From positions 9,797,387 through 9,861,386 of the forward strand of contig NC_064034.1 of the NCBI RefSeq assembly GCF_932526225.1: a DNA stretch of 64,000 bases, in the 5' to 3' direction. The translations under genes were made by a program, and so were the position numbers. Source of the DNA: Nematostella vectensis (taxonomy: Eukaryota > Cnidaria > Anthozoa > Actiniaria > Edwardsiidae). Positions 37,801-47,700 of the stretch are shown in pieces; the first letter of the stretch is position 1; the number at the start of each line of letters is the position of its first letter. Below the pieces are notes generated by a model that saw only the letters and a list, made by a program, of their open reading frames with translations, did not search any database and was not told where the DNA came from.

Positions 37801-38029
37801 TTGACAAGGTAATGTGATCTTTGCATATCTACTGGTAATTCTTCTGAGTATTCCCTGCAATATCCCTCAACACTGCATCATATTATATTATATGAGGCGT
37901 GAAGTTCTGATTTGGCAGGGTAAACTTCGATTTGCTTTTTTATTATTGTTTTGACAGGTTAATGAAGCATTTCAAATGATTCTCCAAAGAAAATCAACAG
38001 GAAAGGTGGTCATAAACACCAAGCAATAA
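28828..38029 (+). CDS. Quinone oxidoreductase-like protein 2 (zinc-binding-type MDR family), with apparent 1-nt deletion in exon 7
   Basis: Thirteen exons: 28828-29028, 29999-30095, 33499-33557, 34072-34140, 34603-34712, 35903-35984, 36073-36167, 36240-36322, 36392-36449, 36847-36886, 37587-37600, 37689-37808, 37958-38029. The start at 28828 (CAACATGGCGG) gives a basic, Arg-rich N-terminus like a mitochondrial presequence; an in-frame ATG at 28663 would add 55 residues. Landmarks of the medium-chain reductase fold are VRVAVHSCGINFADILKCIG, EISGEVVEVGSKV, GDRVLGV, the coenzyme-binding turn VLVTAAAGALGLASVDLA, GANVIMEAVGGDVF, GFASGEIP and a C-terminal GKVVI. The family reduces quinones or enones with NADPH. 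Exon lengths sum to 1100, one short of a full frame. Exon 7 is 95 nt: frame runs correctly to about 36136, stops in the original frame, and is correct again from DYTRENIKDK onward. This is either a sequence error, an allele, or early decay. Intact length would be about 366 aa. Confidence 0.88.
29225..29544. mobile_element. MITE rich in AATCCG motifs
   Basis: A run of G followed by TGAATAG at the left and CATTCACTCCCCC at the right form imperfect inverted ends. GTTATGG occurs on both flanks (29219 and 29545), a likely target duplication. The interior holds many AATCCG or GATCCGC words, some in inverted orientation near both ends (CCGCCGATCCGC occurs at both). Intron 1 of the QORL2-like gene. 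Confidence 0.65.
30814..31136. mobile_element. Nested MITE, 20-bp perfect terminal inverted repeats
   Basis: TGAGGTTTTACACCAGCCTA (30814-30833) and its exact reverse complement (31117-31136) bound a 323-bp element inside the fold-back element. Confidence 0.85.
31790..32320 (-). pseudogene. Decayed non-LTR (LINE-type) reverse transcriptase fragment
   Basis: On the minus strand, near 32215-32275, the translation reads SGVPQGSLIGPLLF then YINDLADDT, matching the conserved GVPQGSxLGPLLF and YINDL motifs of LINE reverse transcriptases. The following region (31844-32050) resembles the part after the palm domain, with an EKDLG-like motif in a shifted frame. Stops and frame shifts interrupt it and both ends are missing. 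It lies wholly inside the fold-back element, so it was captured or inserted there. The LINE clade cannot be named. Confidence 0.72.
32934..32974. repeat. Pentanucleotide microsatellite (CTATG)n
   Basis: About eight perfect CTATG copies, 60 bp beyond the right end of the fold-back element. Confidence 0.95.
34283..34523. repeat. Tandem duplication, 124-bp unit
   Basis: Two highly similar copies (34283-34406 and from 34407) share GGGAAATATAATGCGAGCAG and CACCAGTGATACTTAAACAA. Intron 4 of the QORL2-like gene, ending about 80 bp before exon 5. Confidence 0.9.
34944..35884. repeat. Large minisatellite, 35-bp unit, about 27 copies
   Basis: The unit is CTGCTATTACCATGATGGGG followed by TTTGACTGGTATCCC. 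Variation is concentrated at a few positions (TTACCATG / TTGCCATG / TTGCCGTG). The array fills most of intron 5 of the QORL2-like gene and stops 18 bp before exon 6, so the acceptor of exon 6 sits at its edge. Confidence 0.95.
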
Positions 38030-38037
38030 ACCAGTTG

Positions 38038-38043
38038 AATAAA
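38038..38043 (+). promoter_or_regulatory. Polyadenylation signal AATAAA
   Basis: Nine bases after the QORL2-like stop codon, giving a very short 3' UTR. The convergent TIMM17 stop is 454 bp further on. Confidence 0.5.
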
Positions 38044-38496
38044 AGATTCAAAAAAGATTGTACAATGTCCAATATTTTAATCATTACTCTGTTACCCAAG
38101 AAATAGAACTAACCAATACAACTATTCTATTCTTGACTACATGTATATAGAACTGTCAAACCCGAATAATTCATTGTATACAGGAAAGGGTGTTGTTTAT
38201 ATTTATAATTAAAACATTTTGTTTATAAAATAGCCTTGAGTGTCCAGATTTTGTAGTTCACCATTACAGTATGTACACTTGAAATTTATGCGTATATACA
38301 CCATGGAAGTTATCCTTGGTCCATCTTTATTTGACCATTTCTTGAGTGACCTCACTCATCACTTTGCTAGTTTAACAAGAAACCACCATGTAGGCAATAA
38401 TAATTGTCCAACAAGCACTACTTTCTTGGTGCAAACAAATGGTTTAAATTTTGATTCCTTTATACCAAAGTCTTGCATTGAAGGTTGTGCTTTGCT

Positions 38497-41143
38497 TTAT
38501 TGAAACTGTGGTTGCTGCTCAAATTCAGATGAAGACTGTACCGGTTTGGGTGGGACGATGGGTTTGGGAGGAAGCTGCACAGGGTCTGGAGGTTGTGGCA
38601 TGACTGAAAACATGTAGAATAATACCATTAATTTTATTTTTAAAATATTGTATTGACAATAAGTCAGTTGGTCCGACCTTTGTGGCACTGTTATTTGGTA
38701 CTTTTTTGTGTGTTATATTTAGCCAACCCGATGTCAAACCCAAAGGCAAACGTCAGACAAATCCCCCCCAAAGACAACCCTAAAGATGGATGTACAGTAT
38801 GTATATGTATGAAAATGTTAGGTTACTTTGTACCTGGCTTAAATTGTTCGGCAGTCATTCTTGTGATGCAAATACCAACACCTTCAATCAGTGCTAACAA
38901 TACAGCACCAATTGCAGCCGATCTCATCGCTGCTGATGGACCCCCTAAAATAAGAATGGCTTATTACTGAACTTTGCATCCTTTATGAATTTAAACAACA
39001 GCCTACATCATATTCATATTTGTTGTTTTCAATGAGTGGCTTTTACTGGTAACTAAGAAAAATGGCAAATAATTTGATGAATGCATAGATATAATAGATT
39101 TTATTTTAATATGCAATTATTATCATATATGACAACTTCTGACAAACCTCTGGCTGCCAAGACAGCTCCAGTAATGGCTCCACTACCAATAGAATTCCAC
39201 GGATCTTCTTTACCTCTCAGCCCCATTAAACAGCAATCAAACGTTGAAAACAAACCACCCCAGACTGCGAAATTCCCTGAAAAGCCAATTATGTAATAAG
39301 AAAAAATTAGAATTCTCAATCCTGTGATAACTTATAGCGATTCTCAATACATCACAACCCTTCACTGTGAAATTATAACGGTGATTTTGGTTAGTTCATG
39401 GATGTCAATCATCCGCGTTTCCATAACGATCAAGGCAGACTTCATTTGTTTCGTGTATCCAAAGTTGTAGTCAACTTTACTCAGGGCCTGAGGAGCCACA
39501 TTTGACAACACAGTCAAGAAACGCAACAGTCCGGTTCTCATAAAAGGGTAACAAATATATTGCAAAACATTCAAGTTTTGCCAGTCATCTCACAAAGAAA
39601 GCCTCGAAACTCTTCCTTCAACATTTGATCACTGTCATGCAAGTCAACCAACGGCCACGGTTTATCAGGGATAATTTCATCTTGTTCAGATAATATTTGA
39701 TTTTGCGACCTGCTTATTAGATCATCACTTGCTGTATTTCCTTTGAATATTTTGCCTGCACTGTTTGTGCCTTGTTCCAAATGTTTTGAAGCATTTAAGC
39801 TGATCATCCGAGCCAAACTGATCTTCACGCTTCGATTCTCAATCTCACAAACAAATGAAGTTGACTGCGAAACTATGATCATTATAAAAAGCAGATGATT
39901 GACGTAGAATGTCAAGGCAAAGGGTCACAATGTATTGTATTGAGAGTGGCTATAAAATATGGATACTTTGTCAAAAAGAAACTAAAGAAGTATGGTACTA
40001 GAAGTTGGTGCAATAACATGGGGGGAAGGCATTATCAATCTAACTGCCTTGACCAATCAAGCTATGTGCAGTCAAATGGTTTATACTAAAACAGAGAAAC
40101 CTGCAAGCCTTTAGCTCCTTGCTATGTGCAGTCAAATGTTTTTTACTGAAACAGAGAAACCTGCAAGCCTTTAGCTCCTTGCTATGTGCAGTCAAATGGT
40201 TTTTACTGAAACAGAGAAACCTGCAAGCCTCTACCTGTTTGATCAATGGGTGAAAACTTTGAGGAGTTCCAAAAAAAAAAACATTGACAGCCTTTGACAA
40301 AAAAAGCAGATTCTTTGTTATCTTTGTTGTTGTTGTCTAGATGGTATGCAGAGACAGAAAAGGAACAAGAAGAGACATAGATGCTTACTGTGTTTACTGT
40401 GTGAAAATCAGTGCAAAGGAGAATCAAGCAGAGAAAAAAAGAACAGAACAGTTATCTGCCTGCGTCTAATATGCACTGATTTTCCCAGAATACAGTTATA
40501 ATTATTATGTGACTTTATTACCTCCGAGAACAGGAGCTCTTGTCTTGACGGCTGCTATACTTCCATAAAATCTGTGACCCTGAAACGTTACATGAAAACA
40601 AACACCATTTTAAGCGTAAATATAATAATGCACAGTTTACCACAAGTTTCCTATTCGTACTCCCATTATCATAAATATGCATCAATTTATCCCCAAAAAA
40701 AGGGCTAATCCACTAAAGAGTAGAAATTATACAGAGAATATTTGGACATTTTTGTTCGATCTAACTTCCACTGTCACGCCAGGAATCCAACCAAACATCC
40801 ATTTTAGCACAATATTCCGGCAGGTTGAGCTACTCTGTCGACAGATCCACATATTCACACATATTTTGCCAATTGGTAGTCCTAAAAGATTGGTATATAA
40901 AGATCTATATACTTACCACAGGCGAATTTCGCCAACCTTTCACCAAGGAAAATATACCACCACCGATAGCCCCCATTGCAAACGCACCCCCACAGTCATC
41001 GACGATGCGATACGGGCTAGATACCAAATAGAAACATGCCACATAAGCTCAACTTTAGTTCTTTTCATATATAATAGTCCAGGAAGTTCCTAGGCTATAA
41101 AAAGAAACCGAACTTACCACGGTTCTCTGGCATACTCCTCCAT
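38497..41143 (-). CDS. TIMM17: TIMM17, subunit of the mitochondrial inner-membrane TIM23 translocase
   Basis: Six exons read on the minus strand: 41143-41118, 41016-40917, 40579-40522, 39276-39148, 38944-38834, 38603-38497. The sum is 531 nt, 176 aa, against about 171 aa for human TIMM17A. The start MEEYAREPC is conserved in the family. Hallmarks in order: [80 protein letters not shown], then the last membrane helix [17 protein letters not shown]. Four hydrophobic Gly-rich helices are expected. TIMM17 forms part of the TIM23 complex that moves presequence proteins across or into the inner membrane. The C-terminal tail is Pro/Gln-rich and poorly conserved, as in other animals. All splice phases agree; no damage was seen. 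Convergent with the QORL2-like gene. Confidence 0.97.
39571..39882 (-). other. Intronic open frame of 103 codons, same strand as TIMM17, function unknown
   Basis: Lies in intron 3 of TIMM17. The frame from the first ATG (39882) begins [18 protein letters not shown]; upstream in-frame residues before it (from a TTG at 39915) are hydrophobic, so a signal-like N-terminus is possible only with an upstream start or exon. The rest is acidic and polar ([19 protein letters not shown]) and ends in FLCEMTGKT. It overlaps by stop/start with a second 70-codon frame (39362-39574). No family recognised. May be chance or a nested gene. Confidence 0.25.
40061..40232. repeat. Tandem repeat, 60-bp unit, about 3 copies
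   Basis: Units start at 40061, 40121 and 40181, each with GCTATGTGCAGTCAAATG and ACAGAGAAACCTGCAAGCCT. Intron 3 of TIMM17. The minus-strand 86-codon frame across it is a 20-residue repeat artefact. Confidence 0.93.
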
Positions 41144-41204
41144 TTTGTATTGCACGTTGTCGGCGCTATGACGCAAGTCCGTCGATGCTTCTCTAACGTA
41201 GGAC

Positions 41205-41234
41205 ATGATTGGCTAAAGCTAATGAACCAATCAT
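41205..41234. promoter_or_regulatory. Inverted CCAAT-box pair upstream of TIMM17
   Basis: ATGATTGG (41205-41212) and CCAATCAT (41227-41234) are exact reverse complements, 62-91 bp upstream of the TIMM17 ATG. Opposed CCAAT boxes are typical NF-Y sites in housekeeping promoters. The role is inferred from position only. Confidence 0.4.
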
Positions 41235-41492
41235 AAGCTATGTAAAATCCTTGCTTCATTATATGTTGGGATTCCTGTCTTTTTTGTGGATGTCTTTTTT
41301 GTGGATAAGTTCTAGAAGACGCACTGTATAAAACGGTAGTCTAAAGATATTATTATAATCAAAATGATTATGATAAATCATACTCAACAAGTGAATTAAT
41401 GAAACATTTATCACAGCATTATTTTTCATACCAGTTAATTTCTAAGGTCAATATACTTTTTTGATAAGTTTCCGGTCTGTTTTCTTGGCATA

Positions 41493-41816
41493 CAGTAAAA
41501 ACCCGTGTGTAAAAACCTAGATTTTTTCATGTCTGGCAAAACAGGTTCTTATATTTTGTACCCTAGTAGCAGAGCTTTCTTCCTGTTTGTTTCTATCAGT
41601 TCACTTATCCGTGCCACTGGTCTGTTGTTTCGCGTTCTCGTGCGAACAAGCTATGAACGCGAAAGAACAGACTCTCGAAATGGATAAGTGAACGGATAGA
41701 AACAAACAGGAAGAAAGCTCTGCTAGCAGGGTAAATATTTTGGGGTATTGAAATCCAAAATCTCTGCCTATAGGTTCTTCAATCACTCGGTTGTTACACG
41801 CGGGTTTTTATTACTG
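41493..41816. mobile_element. Tc1/mariner-type MITE with a second internal inverted repeat
   Basis: The outer ends are CAGTAAAAACCCGTGTGTAA and the approximate reverse complement TTACACGCGGGTTTTTATTACTG, flanked by TA on both sides (41491 and 41817). Inside, 41561-41610 and 41682-41731 are nearly perfect 50-bp inverted repeats, for example AGCAGAGCTTTCTTCCTG / CAGGAAGAAAGCTCTGCT. The whole would form a long hairpin with a short central loop. Confidence 0.82.
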
Positions 41817-41958
41817 TAACATAAATTCTGCAAAAAGCCCCTTGAGGGTAGAATGCGTCCTCGGGCAAAAATAAGATCCTTTGTTCTATTTGATCTTTCC
41901 TGAATGCTTGAACTTTGTATGCCGTTTGTCAAAAGATCCGAAAAGTGACCTGATTGGT

Positions 41959-43279
41959 CTAATGTGGGGCCAAGTGAAGAAGGCTTCGGAATGCTCCCCT
42001 GAGCTCCTTAAAGCACCACAGGTAGACCAAGGGATTCACCGTCGTGCTTACCAACAGCACAGTCTCCACGACACGAAGCATGACCCACTCGGTGTAGTTA
42101 CCATAGCGACCCGACGCTACAAGCATTACGACGCAACTATACGGCAAATAAAACGCCATAGCGACGATCAAAAGAATTACCATAGTTACCATAGCGACCC
42201 GACGCTACAAGCATTACGACGCAACCATACGGCAAATAAAACGCCACAGCGACGATCAAAAGAATTACAAAAGTCGTCAGCGACCGCTGAAGTCGGAGTA
42301 CGCTAACGTTTCTCAACGAGCGCTGTTTTGCGGTGCCGTGCGAGCGGAGAATTTTCGTAGTGAAGTGACCGCCAAGGAATAGGGTCCGATGGTGACGAAG
42401 AGAAACAGAAGGACAGTGATTGCCAGAGCAATGGGAGGTTGTTGCTTCTTTCTATCCCGAAACGTGAATGCTGCAACCATCCCACCAGTAAGGACCCAAA
42501 CCACGCCCGGGCGGCGACAAAACGGGATGTTTTCACCACTATGTGATAGGAAGACTTAAGGGTAACCGCTAAACACCTATCGATGCTTATAAGAGTTAGT
42601 GTCAAAAATGAAATAGCGCCAAACCAGTGGCCTAGGTAGACCGCTACTGTGCCTGTGAGACAGAAGGTGGCTGGATGAGCGAGCTCGGTGCGACAGTGCT
42701 GAATAACGTATGCGCATGCGCGTGCTCTGGCGTAAACAAGCACAATCGTAGTGTTGAATCGTTCGAGTAAAGGTACGAAAGGCTGACTTCGGTCCCTGTT
42801 TTGACTTACTGTACAGCATTAAAACCATACTGTACAAAAGATGACAGATTTGTTTGATAATGAGGGAGTCATAAAGAAAATTTTAGCCTTAGGTTTGATC
42901 TAGTTTTCTTAGCATTTGCCAAAATGTGACAGTTCGCCGGTAAAAAGCCGCCATTTCAAAACAAAAAGGCTGGTTTAACCTCGCGGTACTGGAACTAGTC
43001 TTGCGTTTTTCAGCACTGGCGCTCGGTGCTGGATGCAATGTTTGCTATGACCAACGGTTGCACAAGAGAAGACGTGCCGAGATCCGCCAGAGCCAAGCTC
43101 CAGAGCAGAAGCTTGGAAGGTTTTTTAATAGACGGTACTCTAGTGAGGGCAGTGATGATGAGAATATTTAGTACAGTTCCGGTGAAACTCGTGAATGAAT
43201 CCACAACAATCAAAGGCAAAGCGCTTTCCCAGGAATACAAGGAGTCGTGTAGGAAGTACCCGCACAGAGTATTGATCAT
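41959..43279 (-). pseudogene. Broken class A (rhodopsin-like) G-protein-coupled receptor
   Basis: Read on the minus strand, all seven helices can be found but in different frames. 43279-43010 gives TM1 and TM2 (VLNILIITALTR, LLLWSLALADLG). 42743-about 42500 gives the TM3 region with the C..., SIDRCLAV (a DRC variant of the DRY motif) and the start of TM4. About 42504-42313 gives TM4-TM5 in a second frame (MVWVLTGGMVAAFTF, ALAITVLLFLFVTI). TM6 appears in a third frame and is present twice because of an 88-bp tandem duplication (42095-42270). TM7 ends with TTVNPLVYLW, a good NPxxY motif, and stops at 41959. About 270 bp of non-receptor sequence separates TM2 from TM3. At least three disruptions make a functional product unlikely unless the assembly is wrong. 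Ligand class cannot be called. Confidence 0.85.
42095..42270. repeat. 88-bp tandem duplication within the receptor TM6 region
   Basis: Copies start at 42095 and 42183 and share TAGTTACCATAGCGACCCGA and AACGCCA-AGCGACGATCAAAA with very few differences. The unit is not a multiple of three, so it shifts the frame. The low divergence implies the event is young relative to the receptor's other damage. Confidence 0.9.
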
Positions 43280-43486
43280 GGCGAAAAGAAAGAGTGCGGT
43301 TGTGTCAAATTTCCATAAGAATAACGGCTCCCCACCATCTGCCGTCACTACAACTCATTACTCGCATTTATTGATCTAAGTTGAATAAATAAGGATAGAA
43401 AATTACATTTGAAGATAAGCATCAAATGAATAATTGATTTTTGTTTGTATAGAACATTTTTAACTTTAGCCCTTCTTCCTTATAGA

Positions 43487-43640
43487 ACGTGCCTCCCCCC
43501 TATTTTTTCTAATATTATAAAAAAATCACCAGAAGGGGATTGGCTGTGCTCCCCCAGTTTTGTCAATGTCCCGTCTCTGGATTTTGCCCCCACCCCCCCT
43601 CCCCCCATAGTATTTTTAGGCCTATCATGGCTAATAGAAT
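43487..43640. mobile_element. Degraded CCGTAGC-family MITE
   Basis: Contains TATTTTTTCTAATATTATAA, GGCTGTGCTCCCCCAGTTTT and a long C run, as in the interior of the complete copy at 16112-16282. The terminal CCGTAGC ends are eroded. Confidence 0.5.
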
Positions 43641-44095
43641 ACATTAAAGTCATCGTAGGACGGATGCATCTCTGTGAGTGGATTTAGTTTGCTTCCAAAA
43701 TGTACATAACATTTGCCTTGTTTTATTTTTGGCGGTAAAAGATTCGTCCAGAGTCTTCTATCTTATGCCAAAGCGTTACATAGACCAAAGCATTTGATAA
43801 AGATACGCCATCAAATTAAATGGCCTGGCCTAATGTTTGCTTAGTTATAAGGTGTAGAAGGGCTGTGTGTTTTGAAGCAATGATATTCTTTTACTTTTCT
43901 GCGACGTTTATTCTAGATCTTGTCAGTGAATTTTTTACTGGATCACCGAACTTTGGTCTTAAAAGACTCAGACTCAACATATCTTAAATCTATTATAACT
44001 TTTTGATATTGTATTTTGTGAAAATATATATCTAACGTAAAAGAGGTAAGTTAGAATAAAATTTGATTTAGAATCCTTTGTCCCATCTCAGGAAA

Positions 44096-44479
44096 TTATA
44101 ACACATTGAGCTCACTAGGTTGACATTTTACTGGGTTATTTGCATAAATTGAAAACTGTCGGGCATTTAGGCCATATGTGACCTTCTCCGACTGTCGGGC
44201 ATTTCGTCCATTTGTGACCTTTCCCGACTGTGGATCATTTAGTCCATACTTGACCTTTTCTGACTTTGGGGCATTGAGCATCTTCAGAAACCCAACAGAA
44301 ACCCAGTGCGTCGAGGTCACAGGCACGAAAACGAGGTGGAAAAAGGCCGCCTCGTTCTGGCGCCTCGTTACGCTGACCTTAAGATCCTGAGGATGGACAT
44401 TTAGCCACTGCGCAATTGAAATGCTCGGGTCTAGAACGTTCATATTTGCATCGTCACGCCCAAAGCACACATTATGCAT
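44096..44479 (-). other. 127-codon open frame with in-frame 36-bp tandem repeats, unknown
   Basis: Begins at a true ATG (MHNVCFGRDDANMNVLD) between the broken receptor and the ABC transporter. The C-terminal third is made of a 12-residue repeat, for example SEKVKYGLNDPQ, SGKVTNGRNARQ, SEKVTYGLNARQ, encoded by 36-bp units at 44154-44279. No domain recognised, no obvious promoter or splice partners. More likely a minisatellite with a chance open frame than a gene. Confidence 0.2.
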
Positions 44480-44733
44480 GCCTGAAGAATATTTTTTTGT
44501 CTTTTTGTCAAATGTTCAGTGAACCGTCCTAAAGGGGTTTACTAAGAAGCTTGTCAAAGCCCTTACTAAAAAAGCTCTTGCACATTTGTATTTACTAAGG
44601 TGAAGGTTAGACTTACTGGAAAACTTACCTAAACTTACCTCGTCTTAAAACCATAGTGAAATTGAAATTGCTTGAAGAGCCTGAAGAAAAAAACAAGTGT
44701 ACATATCCCTACTATCGTCTCGCTTACGTATTC

Positions 44734-47700
44734 ATGATGGGTAATATCCAAAACAGTGGAATTCTCTCTGGTTTGATGCTCTCATGGCTTAACCCAGCTG
44801 TAGAGATATCCAACAGACGTCCTCTAGAACAAACAGACCTGCCCAATTTAGATGGCGCCGACTTCAAATGCGAGAATCTTACGAAGCGATTGGAGAACTC
44901 CTGGGCGAGGGAAAAAGCTGTCGCTAAGCTTCGCCGAACACAGCCTGATTTATGGAAAGCGCTATTTCAAACATTCTCTAAAAGAGACTATGCGATTATA
45001 ATGATCTTGATGCTCGTAACCACGGTGACTATGTGCCTTTTACCGTTCTTGTTGTACTGTGTTTTGCTTGAGCTTTCAGGGTCTGCTCCCCTAAGACACG
45101 AGGCGCTTATCACGGCTGTCTGTTTGTGCCTTTGTGCTTGGGTCAAGGCAGTAAGCTTCTCTCGACTTGAGTTTCGGGCAGCTTCACATGCCATTCAAGT
45201 TGTATCAGCACTGTCCGGTATCGTCTACAAAAAGGTAGGGATACTTTGACTCGGTCAAGTTAGCACTAACACATGCCAAATCGGGGAAAATAATACATCA
45301 AACAATTTTTTTTTGGCAAATAAATTTTCCAAAGATATTGAAAACATACACACCTAAAATCCCTCAAAATTCTTCCTGGGGCCTGGAGCCTACAGTAAGC
45401 TGTGGAATTCCAGCAAAGTGCCAGATTAATTATTAAAGCGTAAGTCGAATTAAAAAGCGACTTTGCCTAACGTAATTTGACTTTGAAAAGAGTCCAAAAA
45501 GGTATAACGTAAAACAAGAAAGACGTAAATTTTCACTCAAATTTATCGGCCTTCCTTTATTCTGCAATTTTCTGTCGTATCATCTTTATTTCTTCTTTAT
45601 CTGCGTCCTTGAATTTCCTCGATGCTTCTCTTATTAGCAATCGTCGGTCTTTTGGCGAAATAAACTTCACGATATAGTTGCGCATGCCTTTGTTTTTATC
45701 TTATTGTTGTGAAAATAAATATCCAATGAGCTCGCTAAACAATAGAAAGCAACCATTTAGTCGAATGCACAAATTCCATTTTCCCTAAAGAGGATCTTGG
45801 ATATGCTCTTAAAGACGAAGTTCCGAAAGCCGAACCCCAACAGTTCGCGGGGGGTCTCAGTGTCACTCATCCGCCTAGAGTGAAGAGCTCTCGGAGAACT
45901 TCCATAAAAAAAATCAAATCGCCGCCATTACCACTGCTTCTTCTAACTACGCCTGTCTACGAGTTTGAGCTTCCACATCCTTAATGTCCATATAACCTTT
46001 CAAAGTTCATAGACTTTGTCAATTCTTTATATTTTCATTTTCCACATGGTATGTGGTTCGTATGGACCCTATAATACACGCGTTCGCGCGAATAAATCAA
46101 ATCTGTGATATTGAGGTATTTTGGTCAACCTTCGGAAAAAAGGCCGTGAACTGGTAAGCCCGGTCCAGTCATATGTGACGTAGATCGAGATGTCAATCAA
46201 ATTACACGAGAAAACATATGCGCACGCTAAACCGGTTCCCGTCTTCATGTCTTCTTAGTTATTGCTAAAGAACGTTGTGTGGTTATAACTTTTACCGTGA
46301 TCTTTATATCTCAACCTGGTAGTCAAATGATTATTTAAGTTCAGGAAGCAAATGTGCAAAATTTAGCAGATATTTTTTAGCGGAGCCAGCGCGGCCACCG
46401 GCCGCAGGATTTTTCTGTGGGGGGGGGGGGGGGGGGGTGCGAAATCCGAAAAAGTGGACCCCTAATTTTTCCGGGGGGGGGGGGGGGGGGAAGGGAATGA
46501 GTTCTCTAATAAAATTCTGACCACCCCTAAAAGAACAAAGACGGATTTTTTTTTACGGGACGTTTATTGTCGGATTTGGGTATCTACCAGAGTTATCTGG
46601 CTTATGCTTTATAGTTTTCTCTACAAATAGCACGTCCATTGGGAACCGAAAGTGGACCTTCGGCCGTTGTGTGTGTGTGCGTTCGCACCCCCTGCACCCC
46701 CTGGGTACGGGCCTGTTATTTGTGCAGTTGAAGGCTAGATTTGCGATTTAATTACTGCATATATTACCATAGGCTCAATCGCTACCAAGTAATTGTGCAA
46801 AATCATCTCAAGCTGGATTGATTTCGCTGTATTTACTCGTGTTTCCATTTGCAACCTGATCAAGACCCGACTTGTGGCAAGGCTCGAGATTAGAATTATC
46901 TATTGCCTGCTTTAGACAAATACAGTTTACTTCAAGACGTTAATAACTGTTCTCTGGACACTCATGAATGGACGTGTGGTATTTACCTTTTTTACTTAAT
47001 CTATTTTGAAGTGGAAGTATTGTGTAGCTTATTGTCTCCCACAAATCGCTATGAATGAATCCCAAAAAAGTGATTACCTTACATCGCGACACTTGTCCGT
47101 CTACCCATTAAAAAAAAATTTGTTTTCTTTCTATAAAATATCTTGATCTCTCTCATGATTTCATGATTTTTTCACCATGTAGATTTTAATAAGTAGAGCA
47201 TATGGGTTAATTGAGACAGTTTCCAACAGAATATCGAGCAGTTTTCATCAATATTCGTAAAAAATATTGTATATGAGCTTGAGTAACTCAACTAGAAAAG
47301 CTTAAGCCTGTTGCTTTGGTTTATTTTTTTTGGTATTTTTTTATATTTTATCCCTCATTGAATGTCATTTTAATTTTATGGAACATTTTCAATGAAATCT
47401 AGAGCCTTGTGTTGTCTTTTTGTGCTATTAATGATATGTATATGCTATAATTTCAAGTCTGAATATTCTATAGCCCTCTTATTTACTACAAAATAAAAAT
47501 GTTTGAACAATATGATAGCATAAATAGATATTGTTATTTACTTTGCACTAACATAAATGAAATAATAAATTTAATCTAAATTATATTGTTAATACAATAT
47601 AGCTCACTTTGGGTGTTAAAATAAATTTAACCCTAAGTGATAGCACATTGAGGGCAGTAAACCAAGAAAATGTTAAGAAATATTTAACAATTTTCAAACA

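Noticed and set aside
40040-40427. Minus-strand Cys-rich repeat frames in TIMM17 intron 3
   Set aside because: A 60-bp tandem repeat read in frame (20-residue period).
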